Part shown: piece by piece, positions 1-8,300 of the stretch
Position numbering within the stretch: the first letter of the stretch is position 1
Layout: every line of letters starts with the position of its first letter
NCBI RefSeq assembly: GCF_030452765.1
Contig: NZ_JAKDLO010000011.1
Location: 1 to 45,274 of the forward strand
Source of the DNA: Intrasporangium sp.
Lineage (GTDB): Bacteria > Actinomycetota > Actinomycetes > Actinomycetales > Dermatophilaceae
Length of the DNA stretch: 45,274 bases
Reading direction: 5' to 3'
Program-made: the position numbers and the translations under genes
Notes under the pieces: generated by a model
What the model was told of the DNA's origin: nothing
Database searches by the model: none
The model's input: the letters and a program-made list of their open reading frames with translations, nothing else

Positions 1-165
1 TGCTCGGGGAGAGGATCTCGACGGAAAGAACGGGAGTGGTGGGCAGGTTCTTGTCGGTGCTGCCAGACACCAGCGTTGGAAGCGCCCATCTGTTCGCGTC
101 CCTCTGCCAGACTTCGGACACGCGAGCCGACCGGCTCGCAGCCGCTGAACCCCGAGGAGGACGCC

Positions 166-1383
166 GTGACGCAGACTCCGGCTGCGGTGTCAGCCGACGA
201 GCGGGCGCGTCTTGAGGCTGAGGCGGCGCGTCTGGTGGCTGTCGCCAAGGGCTCCGCGGACCCGGGTGGCGGCTTCGGCTGGCTCGACGAGGCGGCCCGG
301 CTGGTGCCGGGTCGTCCTGTCGAGACGTGGGTCACCTGCCGGATGACGCATGTGTTCGCGTTGGCGGCCCTGCACGGGGACGTCTCGGCGCCCGAGTTCG
401 TCGACCGTGGCGTGGCAGCGCTGACCTCGCTGCTGCGAGACCCGCGGCACGGCGGGTGGTTCTCCACGGCCGGCCCGGACGGTCGGGTCAAGGAGGGCTA
501 CGCCCACGCCTTCGTCGTGCTCGCCGCGGCCTCGGCCACCGGTGCCGGCCACCCGGACGGGCCGGGGCTGCTCGAGCAGGCCCTGGGCGTGGTGCTGGAG
601 CGTTTCTGGGACGAGCAGCAGGGCCTGGTCGCCGACGTGTGGGACGCCGACTGGACGGTGCTGGACCCCTACCGGGGGGTCAACGCGAACATGCATACCG
701 TGGAGGCGTTCCTGGCCGCGGCCGAGGTCACCGGTGAGCGGGTCTGGCTCGAGCGGGCGGTGCGCATCCTGGCTCGGGTCGTGGACGGGTTCGCGCGGGA
801 GCACGGCTGGCGGCTGCCGGAGCACTTCGACGAGCGGTGGCGCCCGGTGCTGGGCTACAACATCGAGCAGCCCGCCGACCCGTTCCGTCCTTATGGGGTC
901 ACGATCGGGCACCTGTTCGAGTGGTCGCGGCTGGCCCTGCACGCGCGGACCGCGCTCGGGTCCGAGGCTCCCGGGTGGCTGCTGGCCGCCGCGGGCCACC
1001 TGTACCGTGCCGGTGTCGAGCACGGCTGGGCCGTGGACGGGGCGCCCGGCTTCGTGTACACGACCGACTTCCAGGACCGGCCGGTGGTGCGTGAACGGAT
1101 GCACTGGGTGGTGGCCGAGGCGATCGCCGCCGCGTGGACCCTGCTGCGGGACACGGGTGAGAGCGCCTGCGCGGGCGACCTGGACCGGTGGTGGGCATAC
1201 GCGCGCCGGTACCTGGTCGATGAGCGCGACGGGTCGTGGCGACACGAGCTCGACGCGCAGAACCGTCCCTCGAGCAGGGTGTGGTCCGGCCGGCCGGACG
1301 TCTACCACGCCTACCAGGCCACGATCCTGCCGCTGCTACCACCGGCCGCCAGCTTCATCGGCGCGGCCAAGGGCGGCTGGTGA
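166..1383 (+). CDS. AGE family epimerase/isomerase (N-acylglucosamine 2-epimerase fold)
   Basis: A 405-residue protein of the N-acylglucosamine 2-epimerase superfamily, an (alpha/alpha)6 barrel acting on free sugars in the cytoplasm. Family traits seen: an N-terminal WVTCRMTHVFALAAL stretch, a central HWVVAEAIAAAW helix and a C-terminal SGRPDVYHAYQATILP segment, which carry the conserved Arg and His residues. Length is normal for the family (about 390-420). The GTG start at 166 is chosen because GAGGAGG lies five bases upstream; the frame runs open further up to an ATG at 76 but without family-like sequence. Members include GlcNAc 2-epimerase, mannose isomerase and sulfoquinovose isomerase. 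The YihS/mannose-isomerase branch is my best guess, but the substrate cannot be fixed from sequence alone. Bases 1-165 hold no gene I can support. Confidence 0.85.
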   Translation: MTQTPAAVSADERARLEAEAARLVAVAKGSADPGGGFGWLDEAARLVPGRPVETWVTCRMTHVFALAALHGDVSAPEFVDRGVAALTSLLRDPRHGGWFSTAGPDGRVKEGYAHAFVVLAAASATGAGHPDGPGLLEQALGVVLERFWDEQQGLVADVWDADWTVLDPYRGVNANMHTVEAFLAAAEVTGERVWLERAVRILARVVDGFAREHGWRLPEHFDERWRPVLGYNIEQPADPFRPYGVTIGHLFEWSRLALHARTALGSEAPGWLLAAAGHLYRAGVEHGWAVDGAPGFVYTTDFQDRPVVRERMHWVVAEAIAAAWTLLRDTGESACAGDLDRWWAYARRYLVDERDGSWRHELDAQNRPSSRVWSGRPDVYHAYQATILPLLPPAASFIGAAKGGW

Positions 1384-1408
1384 AACACGCCGGGCGGTGT
1401 AGCAGGCT

Positions 1409-1425
1409 GGGCGGCCGCGCCGTCC
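1409..1425. terminator. short GC hairpin between convergent genes
   Basis: GGGCGGC and GCCGTCC can pair (one G-U on one strand) around a three-base loop. It sits in the 50-base gap between two converging genes, the AGE-family gene and pepN, so it could end transcripts from both sides. There is no T-run, which is common in high-GC actinobacteria. This is a structure-only call. Confidence 0.35.
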
Positions 1426-1433
1426 GGTCGACC

Positions 1434-3941
1434 TCAGCAGCCCCGACCTGATGTGCGGAACGCGTCCCGCGACGCGAGAACCTCGCGCAGCTCGTGGTCG
1501 GCGTCGACGAGCGAGCGGCGCACCGCAGGGGTGAGGTCCTCGCGCCCCAACGTCGCGGCACTGAGTCGGGCCGTCCGCGCGGTGTGGACCTGGGGAAAGG
1601 CGAGGGTGACAACCTGGGCGACAGCGTCCTCACCCACCCACGCGGACATGGCCGGAACGTCGGCGAAGTACCGTGCGACATACGGCTCGACGAGCTCGTC
1701 GTCAGGCGCGGACCAGAAGCCCCTGGCAAGGTGGTTCATCTCGTAGTTCGACCGACCGTGTCGACCGGTGAGCTGCTCCCACGCCCACACCTTGGCCTGC
1801 GGGTCGGGGCGGCTCGCGCGGCACATGAGCGCGTTGAGCGATCCCTGCAGGGTGTCGTCCGTCTCGCGGAAGCGCTCGATGTCCCCGTCCGACAGAGCCC
1901 CCCGGCAGGCGAGCTTGCGCACGACGATCCACCTGAAGTCGCCGTCGTCCTCGAGCCCGGCCGGCAGGCCATGTCCGGTGGCCCATCCGCGCAGCAGGTC
2001 CTGGTCGTCACTCGTGCCCGCGACGAGCCGCGCGGCAGCCAGCGATGCCGTCGAGCCGGCCTCGGCGGACTCGAGCAGCGACACACCGACCGCGGCGAGC
2101 CTGCTGCGGGCCACCGCCCGCTCCCCCCGCGGGAGGAACACCCCGATGACGACCTGCTCGGCGTAGGCGGCCGCCCGGGTCTGGATCGACGAGTTCGGCT
2201 CACCGGCCCAGGCCGCTTCGAAGACGTCGAGAACCAGGGATGGTGGCATCGCGGCCGTGTGCACGCCGTCGACGAGCGCGGACCAGAGCACGGCGCGAGC
2301 CTGGGCGTCGGGAACCTGGCCGAGCTGGGCGGGCAGCGCGCTGATCGTCGCGTCCGACAGGACGACTCGCGCCCAGGTCAGGTCCGCCGCGTTCGGGACG
2401 AGCACCGCGGGCGCAGGTGTCCCGACGAGGCCGTCGAGCGATGTCTGCGCGGTGGTGATCGTCGCCATGACCCGGGCGGTCTGCTCGCCGTCGGTCCATC
2501 CCGCGACGTCGAGGGCGTGCGGCCGGTCGGCCGGGAACGCCATCGGTGCCTCGCGGGTCATCCTCGCCGCGACGACGCGGAGGTCCTGCACGCTCAGGTC
2601 GACGGCGATCGTGTCGCGGCCGGCGGTGAGCAGCCAGGCCTTGGCCCACGCATCGAGGTCCTTGCCACTACCGAGCTGGATCGCGGCGAGGAAGTCGGCG
2701 AGGGTGCCGTTGCCGTACGCGTTGACGGACAGGTACGACCGGACCCCGGCGATGAACCGGTCGTCGCCGGCGTAGGCGATCAGCTGCCGCAGTGCCGCGG
2801 CGCCCTTGGCGTAGGAGATGCCGTCGAAGTTCTGCAGCGCGCTCATTGCGTCGAGCGCCTCGACGCCGGCCACGGGGTGGGTCGACGGCGAGCGCTCGGC
2901 GCCATACCCCCACACCTTGCGCACGATCGACGAGTCGACCCACGCGTCCGTGTACTCCGTCGCGTCGACGAGGCAGCGGTGCGACATGTACTCGGCGAAC
3001 GACTCGTTGAGCCAGAGGTCGTCCCACCACTTCATCGTGACGAGGTCGCCGAACCACATATGGGACAGCTCGTGCGCGATGGTGTTGGCGCGGGTGAGCA
3101 GCTCGTCGCGCGTGGCCGCACCCCGGTAGATGTACTGGTCGCGCAGGACGACACAGCCCGGGTTCTCCATCGCGCCGGCGTTGAACTCCGGCACGAACAC
3201 CTGCTCGTAGGCGCCGAACGGGTAGCGGATGTCGAAGAGGCTGTGAAAGTAGTCGAACGACTGCCGCGTCACGGCGAAGATCTCGGTCGCGTGCCGCTCG
3301 AGCGGTTTCCTCAGCGACTGGCGGGAGTGAATGCCGAGAGGTATGCCGTCGTGCTCGTCTCGCACGGACGCCCAGGGCCCGGCGCAGACGGTCACGAAGT
3401 AGGTCGCGAGCGGCTTCGTCGTCGCGAGCACCCACTCCCCCGGCGCGGTCTCGGTGGCCGCGCCGTTGCCGATGACGGACCACTGTCGGGGCGTGCGCAC
3501 CGTGACGTCGTAAGGCGCCTTGAGGTCGGGCTGGTCGAAGCAGGCGAAGACGCGCGGGGCGGCAGCGAGGAAGAGGTGTCCGTAGACATAGTCCTGCCCG
3601 TCGGCAGGATCGGTGGCCCGGTGCAGCCCCTGCCCGTCGTGGCTGTAGCCCATGACGGCATCGACGACCACCTCGTTCTCGGCGGCGAGAGCCGGCAGGG
3701 GCAGCCGGCCGTCGACGACAGTGGCGGGGTCGAGGTCACGGCCGTTGAGGCGGATCGAGGCGACCTCGCGCGCCCTGAGGTCGACCCAGCTGTCGGCACC
3801 CGGCGTATCGCACGTGAAGTGGATCTTCGCGACCGAGCCGAAGACCTCGGAGCCGCGGTCGAGATCGAGGTGGACGGCATACGAGACGACGTCGATGAGC
3901 GCGGAGCGTTCGTGCGCCTCAGCCAAGGTCAGACTGCGCAT
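1434..3941 (-). CDS. pepN: aminopeptidase N, M1 zinc metallopeptidase
   Basis: An 835-residue cytosolic aminopeptidase that removes N-terminal residues from peptides. The exopeptidase motif GAMEN is at residues 256-260. The zinc site is H290-E291-L-S-H294 with the third ligand E313 in NESFAEY, the exact HExxH-18-E spacing of family M1. The N-terminal part is the usual beta-saddle domain, and the C-terminal 400 residues look like the helical ERAP1-like domain of actinobacterial PepN. The start at 3941 (MRSLTLAEAHERS) matches the common N-terminus of the family. An upstream in-frame ATG at 4031 would add 30 residues of unlikely sequence. No strong Shine-Dalgarno is visible. It lies 86 bases downstream of htpX on the same strand and may share its transcript, giving two proteases side by side. 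A long opposite-strand ORF over it is a codon shadow. Confidence 0.95.
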   Translation of the reverse strand: MRSLTLAEAHERSALIDVVSYAVHLDLDRGSEVFGSVAKIHFTCDTPGADSWVDLRAREVASIRLNGRDLDPATVVDGRLPLPALAAENEVVVDAVMGYSHDGQGLHRATDPADGQDYVYGHLFLAAAPRVFACFDQPDLKAPYDVTVRTPRQWSVIGNGAATETAPGEWVLATTKPLATYFVTVCAGPWASVRDEHDGIPLGIHSRQSLRKPLERHATEIFAVTRQSFDYFHSLFDIRYPFGAYEQVFVPEFNAGAMENPGCVVLRDQYIYRGAATRDELLTRANTIAHELSHMWFGDLVTMKWWDDLWLNESFAEYMSHRCLVDATEYTDAWVDSSIVRKVWGYGAERSPSTHPVAGVEALDAMSALQNFDGISYAKGAAALRQLIAYAGDDRFIAGVRSYLSVNAYGNGTLADFLAAIQLGSGKDLDAWAKAWLLTAGRDTIAVDLSVQDLRVVAARMTREAPMAFPADRPHALDVAGWTDGEQTARVMATITTAQTSLDGLVGTPAPAVLVPNAADLTWARVVLSDATISALPAQLGQVPDAQARAVLWSALVDGVHTAAMPPSLVLDVFEAAWAGEPNSSIQTRAAAYAEQVVIGVFLPRGERAVARSRLAAVGVSLLESAEAGSTASLAAARLVAGTSDDQDLLRGWATGHGLPAGLEDDGDFRWIVVRKLACRGALSDGDIERFRETDDTLQGSLNALMCRASRPDPQAKVWAWEQLTGRHGRSNYEMNHLARGFWSAPDDELVEPYVARYFADVPAMSAWVGEDAVAQVVTLAFPQVHTARTARLSAATLGREDLTPAVRRSLVDADHELREVLASRDAFRTSGRGC

Positions 3942-4027
3942 GAAGGCGAGCCTGCCAGATGGCTGGACACCGCGGCGTACGAGTAACGCAGGATTGTGGA
4001 CGACCTCGCCGGCGCTCGGTCGGATCC

Positions 4028-4894
4028 TCACTCCGGTCGGCCCACCATGCCCTCGAGCCGCGAGATCCGCTGGTCCATCGGCGGGTGAGTGGCGAAGAGC
4101 CGGGAGACGTCCTGGGCCCGGAACGGGTTGGCGATCATCATGTGGCTCGCGTTCACGATGTTCTGCTGCGGGGCGAGCGGGGCGCGCTGGACGCCATACT
4201 CGAGCTTGCGCAGCGCGGACGCGAGTGCCAGCGGGTCACCCGTCAGCCGTGCGCCGTCCTCGTCCGCGTCGTACTCGCGGGTGCGGCTGATCGCCATCTG
4301 GATCATCATCGCCGCGAACGGCGCGAGCAGGCTCATCGCCAGCAGGGCGATCGGGTTGGCGCGGTCCTCGTCGGACCCGCCGCCGAACATGCCGAAGAAC
4401 ATGAGCATCTGCCCTATGGCGGTGATGACCCCGGCGATCGCGGCCGCGACCGAGCTGGTCAGGATGTCGCGGTTGTAGACGTGCATGAGCTCGTGGCCGA
4501 GCACCCCCCGCAGCTCTCGCTCGTCAAGCAACTGGAGGATGCCCTCGGTGCAGCAGACCGCGGCGTGCTTCGGGCTGCGCCCGGTCGCAAAGGCGTTCGG
4601 CGCCTGGGTCGGCGAGACGTAGAGGCGCGGCATCGGCTTGCCGGCGGCCGTGGACAGCTCGCGGACGATGCGGTACATCGCCGGCGCCTGCGCCTCGGAG
4701 ACGGGATAGGCGTGCATCGCCCGGATCGCGAGCTTGTCCGAGTTCCAGTAGCCGTAGGCGGTGGTCCCGACGCCGATCAGAGCGAAGAGCCAGATGTAGC
4801 GGCCGCCCCCGATCAGCGAGCCGAGACCGAGCAGCAGCACCCAGATGGCGCCGAAGAGGGCAGCGGTCTTCAGCCCGTTGAAGTGATGTCGCAT
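4028..4894 (-). CDS. htpX: HtpX-type membrane zinc metalloprotease (M48)
   Basis: A 288-residue inner-membrane protease for quality control of membrane proteins; family length is about 290. Two hydrophobic segments lie near the N-terminus (about residues 10-45), a further pair lies after the active site, and the catalytic motif is H134-E-L-M-H138 with the third zinc ligand in the later EYDADEDG motif. The ATG at 4894 ([15 protein letters not shown]) matches the usual N-terminus. The frame stays open upstream through the 21-bp repeat array, so a longer product starting at 5029 with a repetitive, low-complexity leader is formally possible but unlikely. The 5' flank holds two repeat arrays and no clear Shine-Dalgarno, so its promoter must lie in or among the repeats. 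Zinc ligands and topology support the call strongly. Confidence 0.93.
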   Translation of the reverse strand: MRHHFNGLKTAALFGAIWVLLLGLGSLIGGGRYIWLFALIGVGTTAYGYWNSDKLAIRAMHAYPVSEAQAPAMYRIVRELSTAAGKPMPRLYVSPTQAPNAFATGRSPKHAAVCCTEGILQLLDERELRGVLGHELMHVYNRDILTSSVAAAIAGVITAIGQMLMFFGMFGGGSDEDRANPIALLAMSLLAPFAAMMIQMAISRTREYDADEDGARLTGDPLALASALRKLEYGVQRAPLAPQQNIVNASHMMIANPFRAQDVSRLFATHPPMDQRISRLEGMVGRPE

Positions 4895-4942
4895 GCCCGT
4901 TGAACGTTCGACCAACGCGGCCCGTTCCGCGGCCTTCCTCGG

Positions 4943-5068
4943 CATCGAGAGTGCAGGCCTTCGCATCGAGAGTGCAGGCCTTCGCATCGAGAGTGCACAT
5001 CCCGGCATCGAGAGTGCACTTCCCGGCATCGAGAGTGCAGATCTCGTGATCGAGCGTGCGCGTGTCGG
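4943..5068 (+). repeat. 21-bp tandem repeat array A (six units), upstream of htpX
   Basis: Units start at 4943, 4964, 4985, 5006, 5027 and 5048, exactly 21 bases apart. The first five share CATCGAGAGTGCA followed by a variable 8-base tail; the sixth is worn (ATCGAGCGTGC). The array fills most of the htpX 5' flank. The same core with small changes appears in array B just downstream of nuoN2 (inverted) and inside menD. Confidence 0.9.
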
Positions 5069-5121
5069 CCGTCCCCCCGAAAGTAGGGGTCAGCAGGCGT
5101 CGCCTCCGTGGGCTCAGTGCT

Positions 5122-5195
5122 GCACTGTCGATCCGGAGTACAGCACTGTCGATCCGGAGTGCTGCACTGTCGATCCGGAGTACTGCACTGTCGAT
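5122..5195 (-). repeat. 21-bp tandem repeat array B (four units), inverted relative to array A
   Basis: Plus-strand units begin at 5122, 5143, 5164 and 5185 with GCACTGTCGAT; the first three continue CCGGAGT. Read on the minus strand the core is ATCGACAGTGC, one base from the array A core. The period is again 21. The last unit ends one base before the nuoN2 stop codon. Arrays A and B point in opposite directions around a 53-base centre containing a weak CCCC/GGGG hairpin. No gene is seen in 4895-5196. Confidence 0.9.
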
Positions 5196-5196
5196 C

Positions 5197-6816
5197 TCAG
5201 GTGCCGAACAGACCGAGCAGGAGCTGCGGTTGGATGCTCACGGCGAGCAGGACGAGGACGCTCGCGACGAGCGCAACCGTGATCGCGAGCCGCCGGCCCG
5301 CCAGAACGGCACTGGGCCCGGCCTGGCCCGCGGCCGCTGGCTCCACCGGGGCGCTGCCCGTCTCGGCCTCGCTCGGGTTGAGCACCGGGCGCAGCCAACG
5401 CAGGTAGACCGCGACCCCGAGGACGGCGTTGCCGGCGGCGACGAGCGCGAGCCAGACCCACCCCTCGACGATGACCGGCCGGAACGCGACGATCTTGCCG
5501 ACGAGCCCGATGACCCCGGGCGGCAGCCCCGCCAGGGAGGTCAGGGCCAGGGCCAGCGCGCCGGCTCGCCACGGACTACGCAACCACAGGCCCGCGTATG
5601 CCGCCATCCCGCGTCCGCGCGCCCCGACCTCCTGCACGGTGCGGGCGACGACGGCGAACGCCACGAGGGTGGCGGCGACATACGTGAGCAGGTAGATGCC
5701 GGCGGACCGCTGCCCGAGCGCCGAGATGCTGACGAGCGGCAGGATGACCCAGCCGGCCTGGGCCACCGTCGACCAGGCGAGCAACCGCACCACGTCGTCC
5801 TGGCGCAGTGCCATGACGTTGCCGAGCGTCATCGTCACGGCGGAGAGGACCGCGACGGCGAGCAGGCCGGGAGTGCCGAGGCCGCTCAGCGCCTGGACGA
5901 GCACGAGCAGCGCAGCCAGCGCACCGATCTTCGAGACGGTGGCCAGGAAGGTCGCGACCGCGGGGGTTGACCCCGCGTAGGCCGTCGGTGTCCATGCGTG
6001 GAACGGCACGAGTGAGAGCTTGAACCCGAGCCCGGCCAGGACGAGCACGAGCGAGAGGGACAGCAGCGCGACGGAGGGCGCCGGCGCAGCGGCGGCGACG
6101 GTGCCGGCTGGGACCTGCCCGGCCGCGAGCGCCGCGTCGGGGCTGAAGAAGGGGGCGCCGGTCGCGAGGAACCAGAGCGCCGCCCCGACGGCGAGCAGGG
6201 CGAAGGAGACGAGCGAGGTGACGAGCAGCTGCATCGCCCCGGCGAGCGCCGCGCGGGTGCCGGTCAGCGCGACGAGGGCGATGACGGGCAGGGTCGCGAG
6301 CTCGAGGGCGACCAGCCAGGTGCCGATGTCGCGGCTCGCGGCCACGACGACGGTGCCGGTCAGGGCGGTGAGGAACAGGATCGCCTCGATGGGCTCCCGG
6401 GTGCTCTCCGCGGGGCGAGCCCGCGCCACGGGCCAGGCGAGCGCGAGGCACACCGCGGCGGCGAGCCCGGCTCCGAGCTGCAGGCTGCTGCCCAGCGCGC
6501 CGGCTCGCCACAGGCACTCCGACGCGGCCATGGCCGAGGTGTACGGCGACGCCTCCCCGGGCGTGTAGGAGAACGACCCTCCGCCCGGCGAGAACCAGCC
6601 CGCGCTCAGGCAGAACGTGGTGCGGACCGTACCGGCGCCGGCGGCGACGCCCGGGATGGCGGCACCAGCGGCACCGAGCGACGCGACGGCGGCGACGGCA
6701 TACGGCAGGCCTCTGAGCCGGGGCACGACGAGGTCCGCGACGAGCACGACGAGCACCCCTGCGAGAGGGATCAGCGCGGGCAGCAGGGTGACGACGTCGA
6801 TGGCGAGACCGGTCAT
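5197..6816 (-). CDS. nuoN: complex I-like subunit N, second copy (antiporter-like membrane subunit)
   Basis: A 539-residue, many-spanning protein of the Mrp-antiporter-like family. It is the last gene of the partial nuo operon. Pump residues look intact: the Glu in WLVALELATLP, the Lys pair in GLGFKLSLVPFHAW and TVSKIGALAALL, and the later Lys in GLVGKIVAF. An extra loop of about 40 residues after the second helix (around residues 65-105, GGGSFSYTPGEAS) is absent from the main operon's NuoN. The ATG overlaps the nuoM2 stop as ATGA. The C-terminus ends directly at the 21-bp repeat array. It should move protons in the membrane arm; the electron source of this complex is unknown. Confidence 0.93.
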   Translation of the reverse strand: MTGLAIDVVTLLPALIPLAGVLVVLVADLVVPRLRGLPYAVAAVASLGAAGAAIPGVAAGAGTVRTTFCLSAGWFSPGGGSFSYTPGEASPYTSAMAASECLWRAGALGSSLQLGAGLAAAVCLALAWPVARARPAESTREPIEAILFLTALTGTVVVAASRDIGTWLVALELATLPVIALVALTGTRAALAGAMQLLVTSLVSFALLAVGAALWFLATGAPFFSPDAALAAGQVPAGTVAAAAPAPSVALLSLSLVLVLAGLGFKLSLVPFHAWTPTAYAGSTPAVATFLATVSKIGALAALLVLVQALSGLGTPGLLAVAVLSAVTMTLGNVMALRQDDVVRLLAWSTVAQAGWVILPLVSISALGQRSAGIYLLTYVAATLVAFAVVARTVQEVGARGRGMAAYAGLWLRSPWRAGALALALTSLAGLPPGVIGLVGKIVAFRPVIVEGWVWLALVAAGNAVLGVAVYLRWLRPVLNPSEAETGSAPVEPAAAGQAGPSAVLAGRRLAITVALVASVLVLLAVSIQPQLLLGLFGT

Positions 6817-8300
6817 CGGCGCACCGCCTCGAGCAGCCCGGCCGCGTCGGCGTTCGACAGGTGCAGCAACAGCTGGGGTCCGACACCGAGCACGACGGTG
6901 GCGCCGACGAGCGCGACCACGACTGCGCGCCGGGCCCCGCGCAGGTCGCGCACCGGGGATGCAGCCGGGTCGCTGCCCTCCCCCGCCCAGACGATCCGGA
7001 TGACGCGCACCGCGTAGCCGGCCGCGATGGCCAACCCGACGGCACCGAGAACGACACAGACCCGCAGGAGCGCGACGGGGCGCCCGGGCGCCGGGAACCA
7101 CGCGGCGTACAGGGCGAGGAACTCCCCCCAGAAGCTGACCAGACCGGGCAGGCCGAGCGCCGCGGCGAACCCGAACACCAAGGGGAGCCCGAATCGGGGA
7201 GCCGTGTCGCGCAAGGCCACCCGCGCGACAGCAAGGTCGGCCGACCCCCACTGTTCCTTGAGGTCGCCGACGACGAAGAAGAGCAGCGACGCGACGACGC
7301 CGTGGGCGATGTTGCCGAAGAGCGCCGCCTGCAGGCCGGTGTGGCTCCCGGAGGCAAGGGCGAGCACGACGAAACCCATGTGCGCCACGGACGAGTAGGC
7401 GACCAGCCGCTTGAGGTCGCGCTCGACGAGACAGGCGAGGCCTCCCCAGACGATCCCGACGACGCCGAGCACGGCGAGCACGGGCGAGAGCGTGGCCACC
7501 CCGTCGGGCACGGTGGCGACGGCGAGCCGGACGATGCCGTAGGTGCCCATCTTGAGCAGCACCGCGGCAAGCAGTACCGAGCCCGCCGTCGGGGCGATCG
7601 TGTGCGCCGCGGGCAGCCACGTGTGCAGCGGCCAGATCGGCACCTTGATGCCGAGACCGGCCAGGAGCAGCGCGGCGACAGCGAGCTGCACACCGTGGGG
7701 CATGCCACTGCCGTGGGCCGCGGCGAGCACCCCGAGGTCGGAGCTGCCCTGGTGGTAGACGAGGAAGAGGATGCCGACGAGCATGAGTGTCGAGCCGAGC
7801 ACGGTGAAGAAGATGAACCGCCCGGCGGCGTCGGCGCGCACGGCGTCGGTGCGGTGATGGTCGCCGAACCGGCGGATGAGCACCCACATCGGCACGAGGA
7901 CGACCTCGAAGGCGACGAAGAACAGCAGCGCGTCGCGGGCCAGGAAGGTTCCCAGGGCACCGGCCTCGACGAGCAGGACGCAGCCGAGCAGGGTCGAGCG
8001 GGTGCCCCCCTCGGGGGGCGGCCCGTGCAGGGTGTGCAGGACGATGCCGACGGTGAGCAGCACGGTCAGCAGGATGAGCGCGATCGAGATGCCATCCGGT
8101 GCCAGGTGCCACCGGATGCCGAGGGCCCGGATCCACATGACGTCGACCTCGAGCCGCAGTGCCGAGACGACGACGGCGAGCCCCGCGGTGGCAACCGAGG
8201 CGACGAGCGCGACAGCGCGGTCGGCTCCCGAGACCGGCGGCATCGCGAGCAACAGGATCGCCGCGACGAGCGGCACCAGCACGAGGATCGTCACCGCCAT
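6813..8300 (-). CDS. nuoM: complex I-like subunit M, second copy
   Basis: A 495-residue antiporter-like membrane subunit. Conserved charged pump residues are all visible: Glu in FFVAFEVVLVPMW, Lys in LGIKVPIWPLHTWLP, Lys in LLKMGTYGIVR, and Glu in SFWGEFLALYAAW. The start is either ATG 8300, overlapping nuoL2 by ten bases, or GTG 8294, which would give the GTGA overlap used at several other joints of this operon. The two differ by two residues. It is co-translated with nuoL2 and nuoN2. It differs clearly from the NuoM encoded near 26 kb, so this is an old second lineage and not a recent duplication. Confidence 0.94.
   Translation of the reverse strand: MAVTILVLVPLVAAILLLAMPPVSGADRAVALVASVATAGLAVVVSALRLEVDVMWIRALGIRWHLAPDGISIALILLTVLLTVGIVLHTLHGPPPEGGTRSTLLGCVLLVEAGALGTFLARDALLFFVAFEVVLVPMWVLIRRFGDHHRTDAVRADAAGRFIFFTVLGSTLMLVGILFLVYHQGSSDLGVLAAAHGSGMPHGVQLAVAALLLAGLGIKVPIWPLHTWLPAAHTIAPTAGSVLLAAVLLKMGTYGIVRLAVATVPDGVATLSPVLAVLGVVGIVWGGLACLVERDLKRLVAYSSVAHMGFVVLALASGSHTGLQAALFGNIAHGVVASLLFFVVGDLKEQWGSADLAVARVALRDTAPRFGLPLVFGFAAALGLPGLVSFWGEFLALYAAWFPAPGRPVALLRVCVVLGAVGLAIAAGYAVRVIRIVWAGEGSDPAASPVRDLRGARRAVVVALVGATVVLGVGPQLLLHLSNADAAGLLEAVRR

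Noticed and set aside
1-165. 3' end of an upstream gene
   Set aside because: Frames run open for short distances but none gives sequence I can assign to a family.
1494-3986. An 830-codon open frame opposite pepN
   Set aside because: pepN has complete M1 motifs. The opposite frame is Arg/Gly/Asp/Val-rich without any domain, a typical mirror of high-GC codon use.
5071-5090. Rho-independent terminator after nuoN2 (CCCC/GGGG hairpin)
   Set aside because: The stem is only four bases with no T-run; too weak to call.
4943-5195. CRISPR array
   Set aside because: The 21-base units follow each other without 30-40 base spacers, and no cas gene is nearby.
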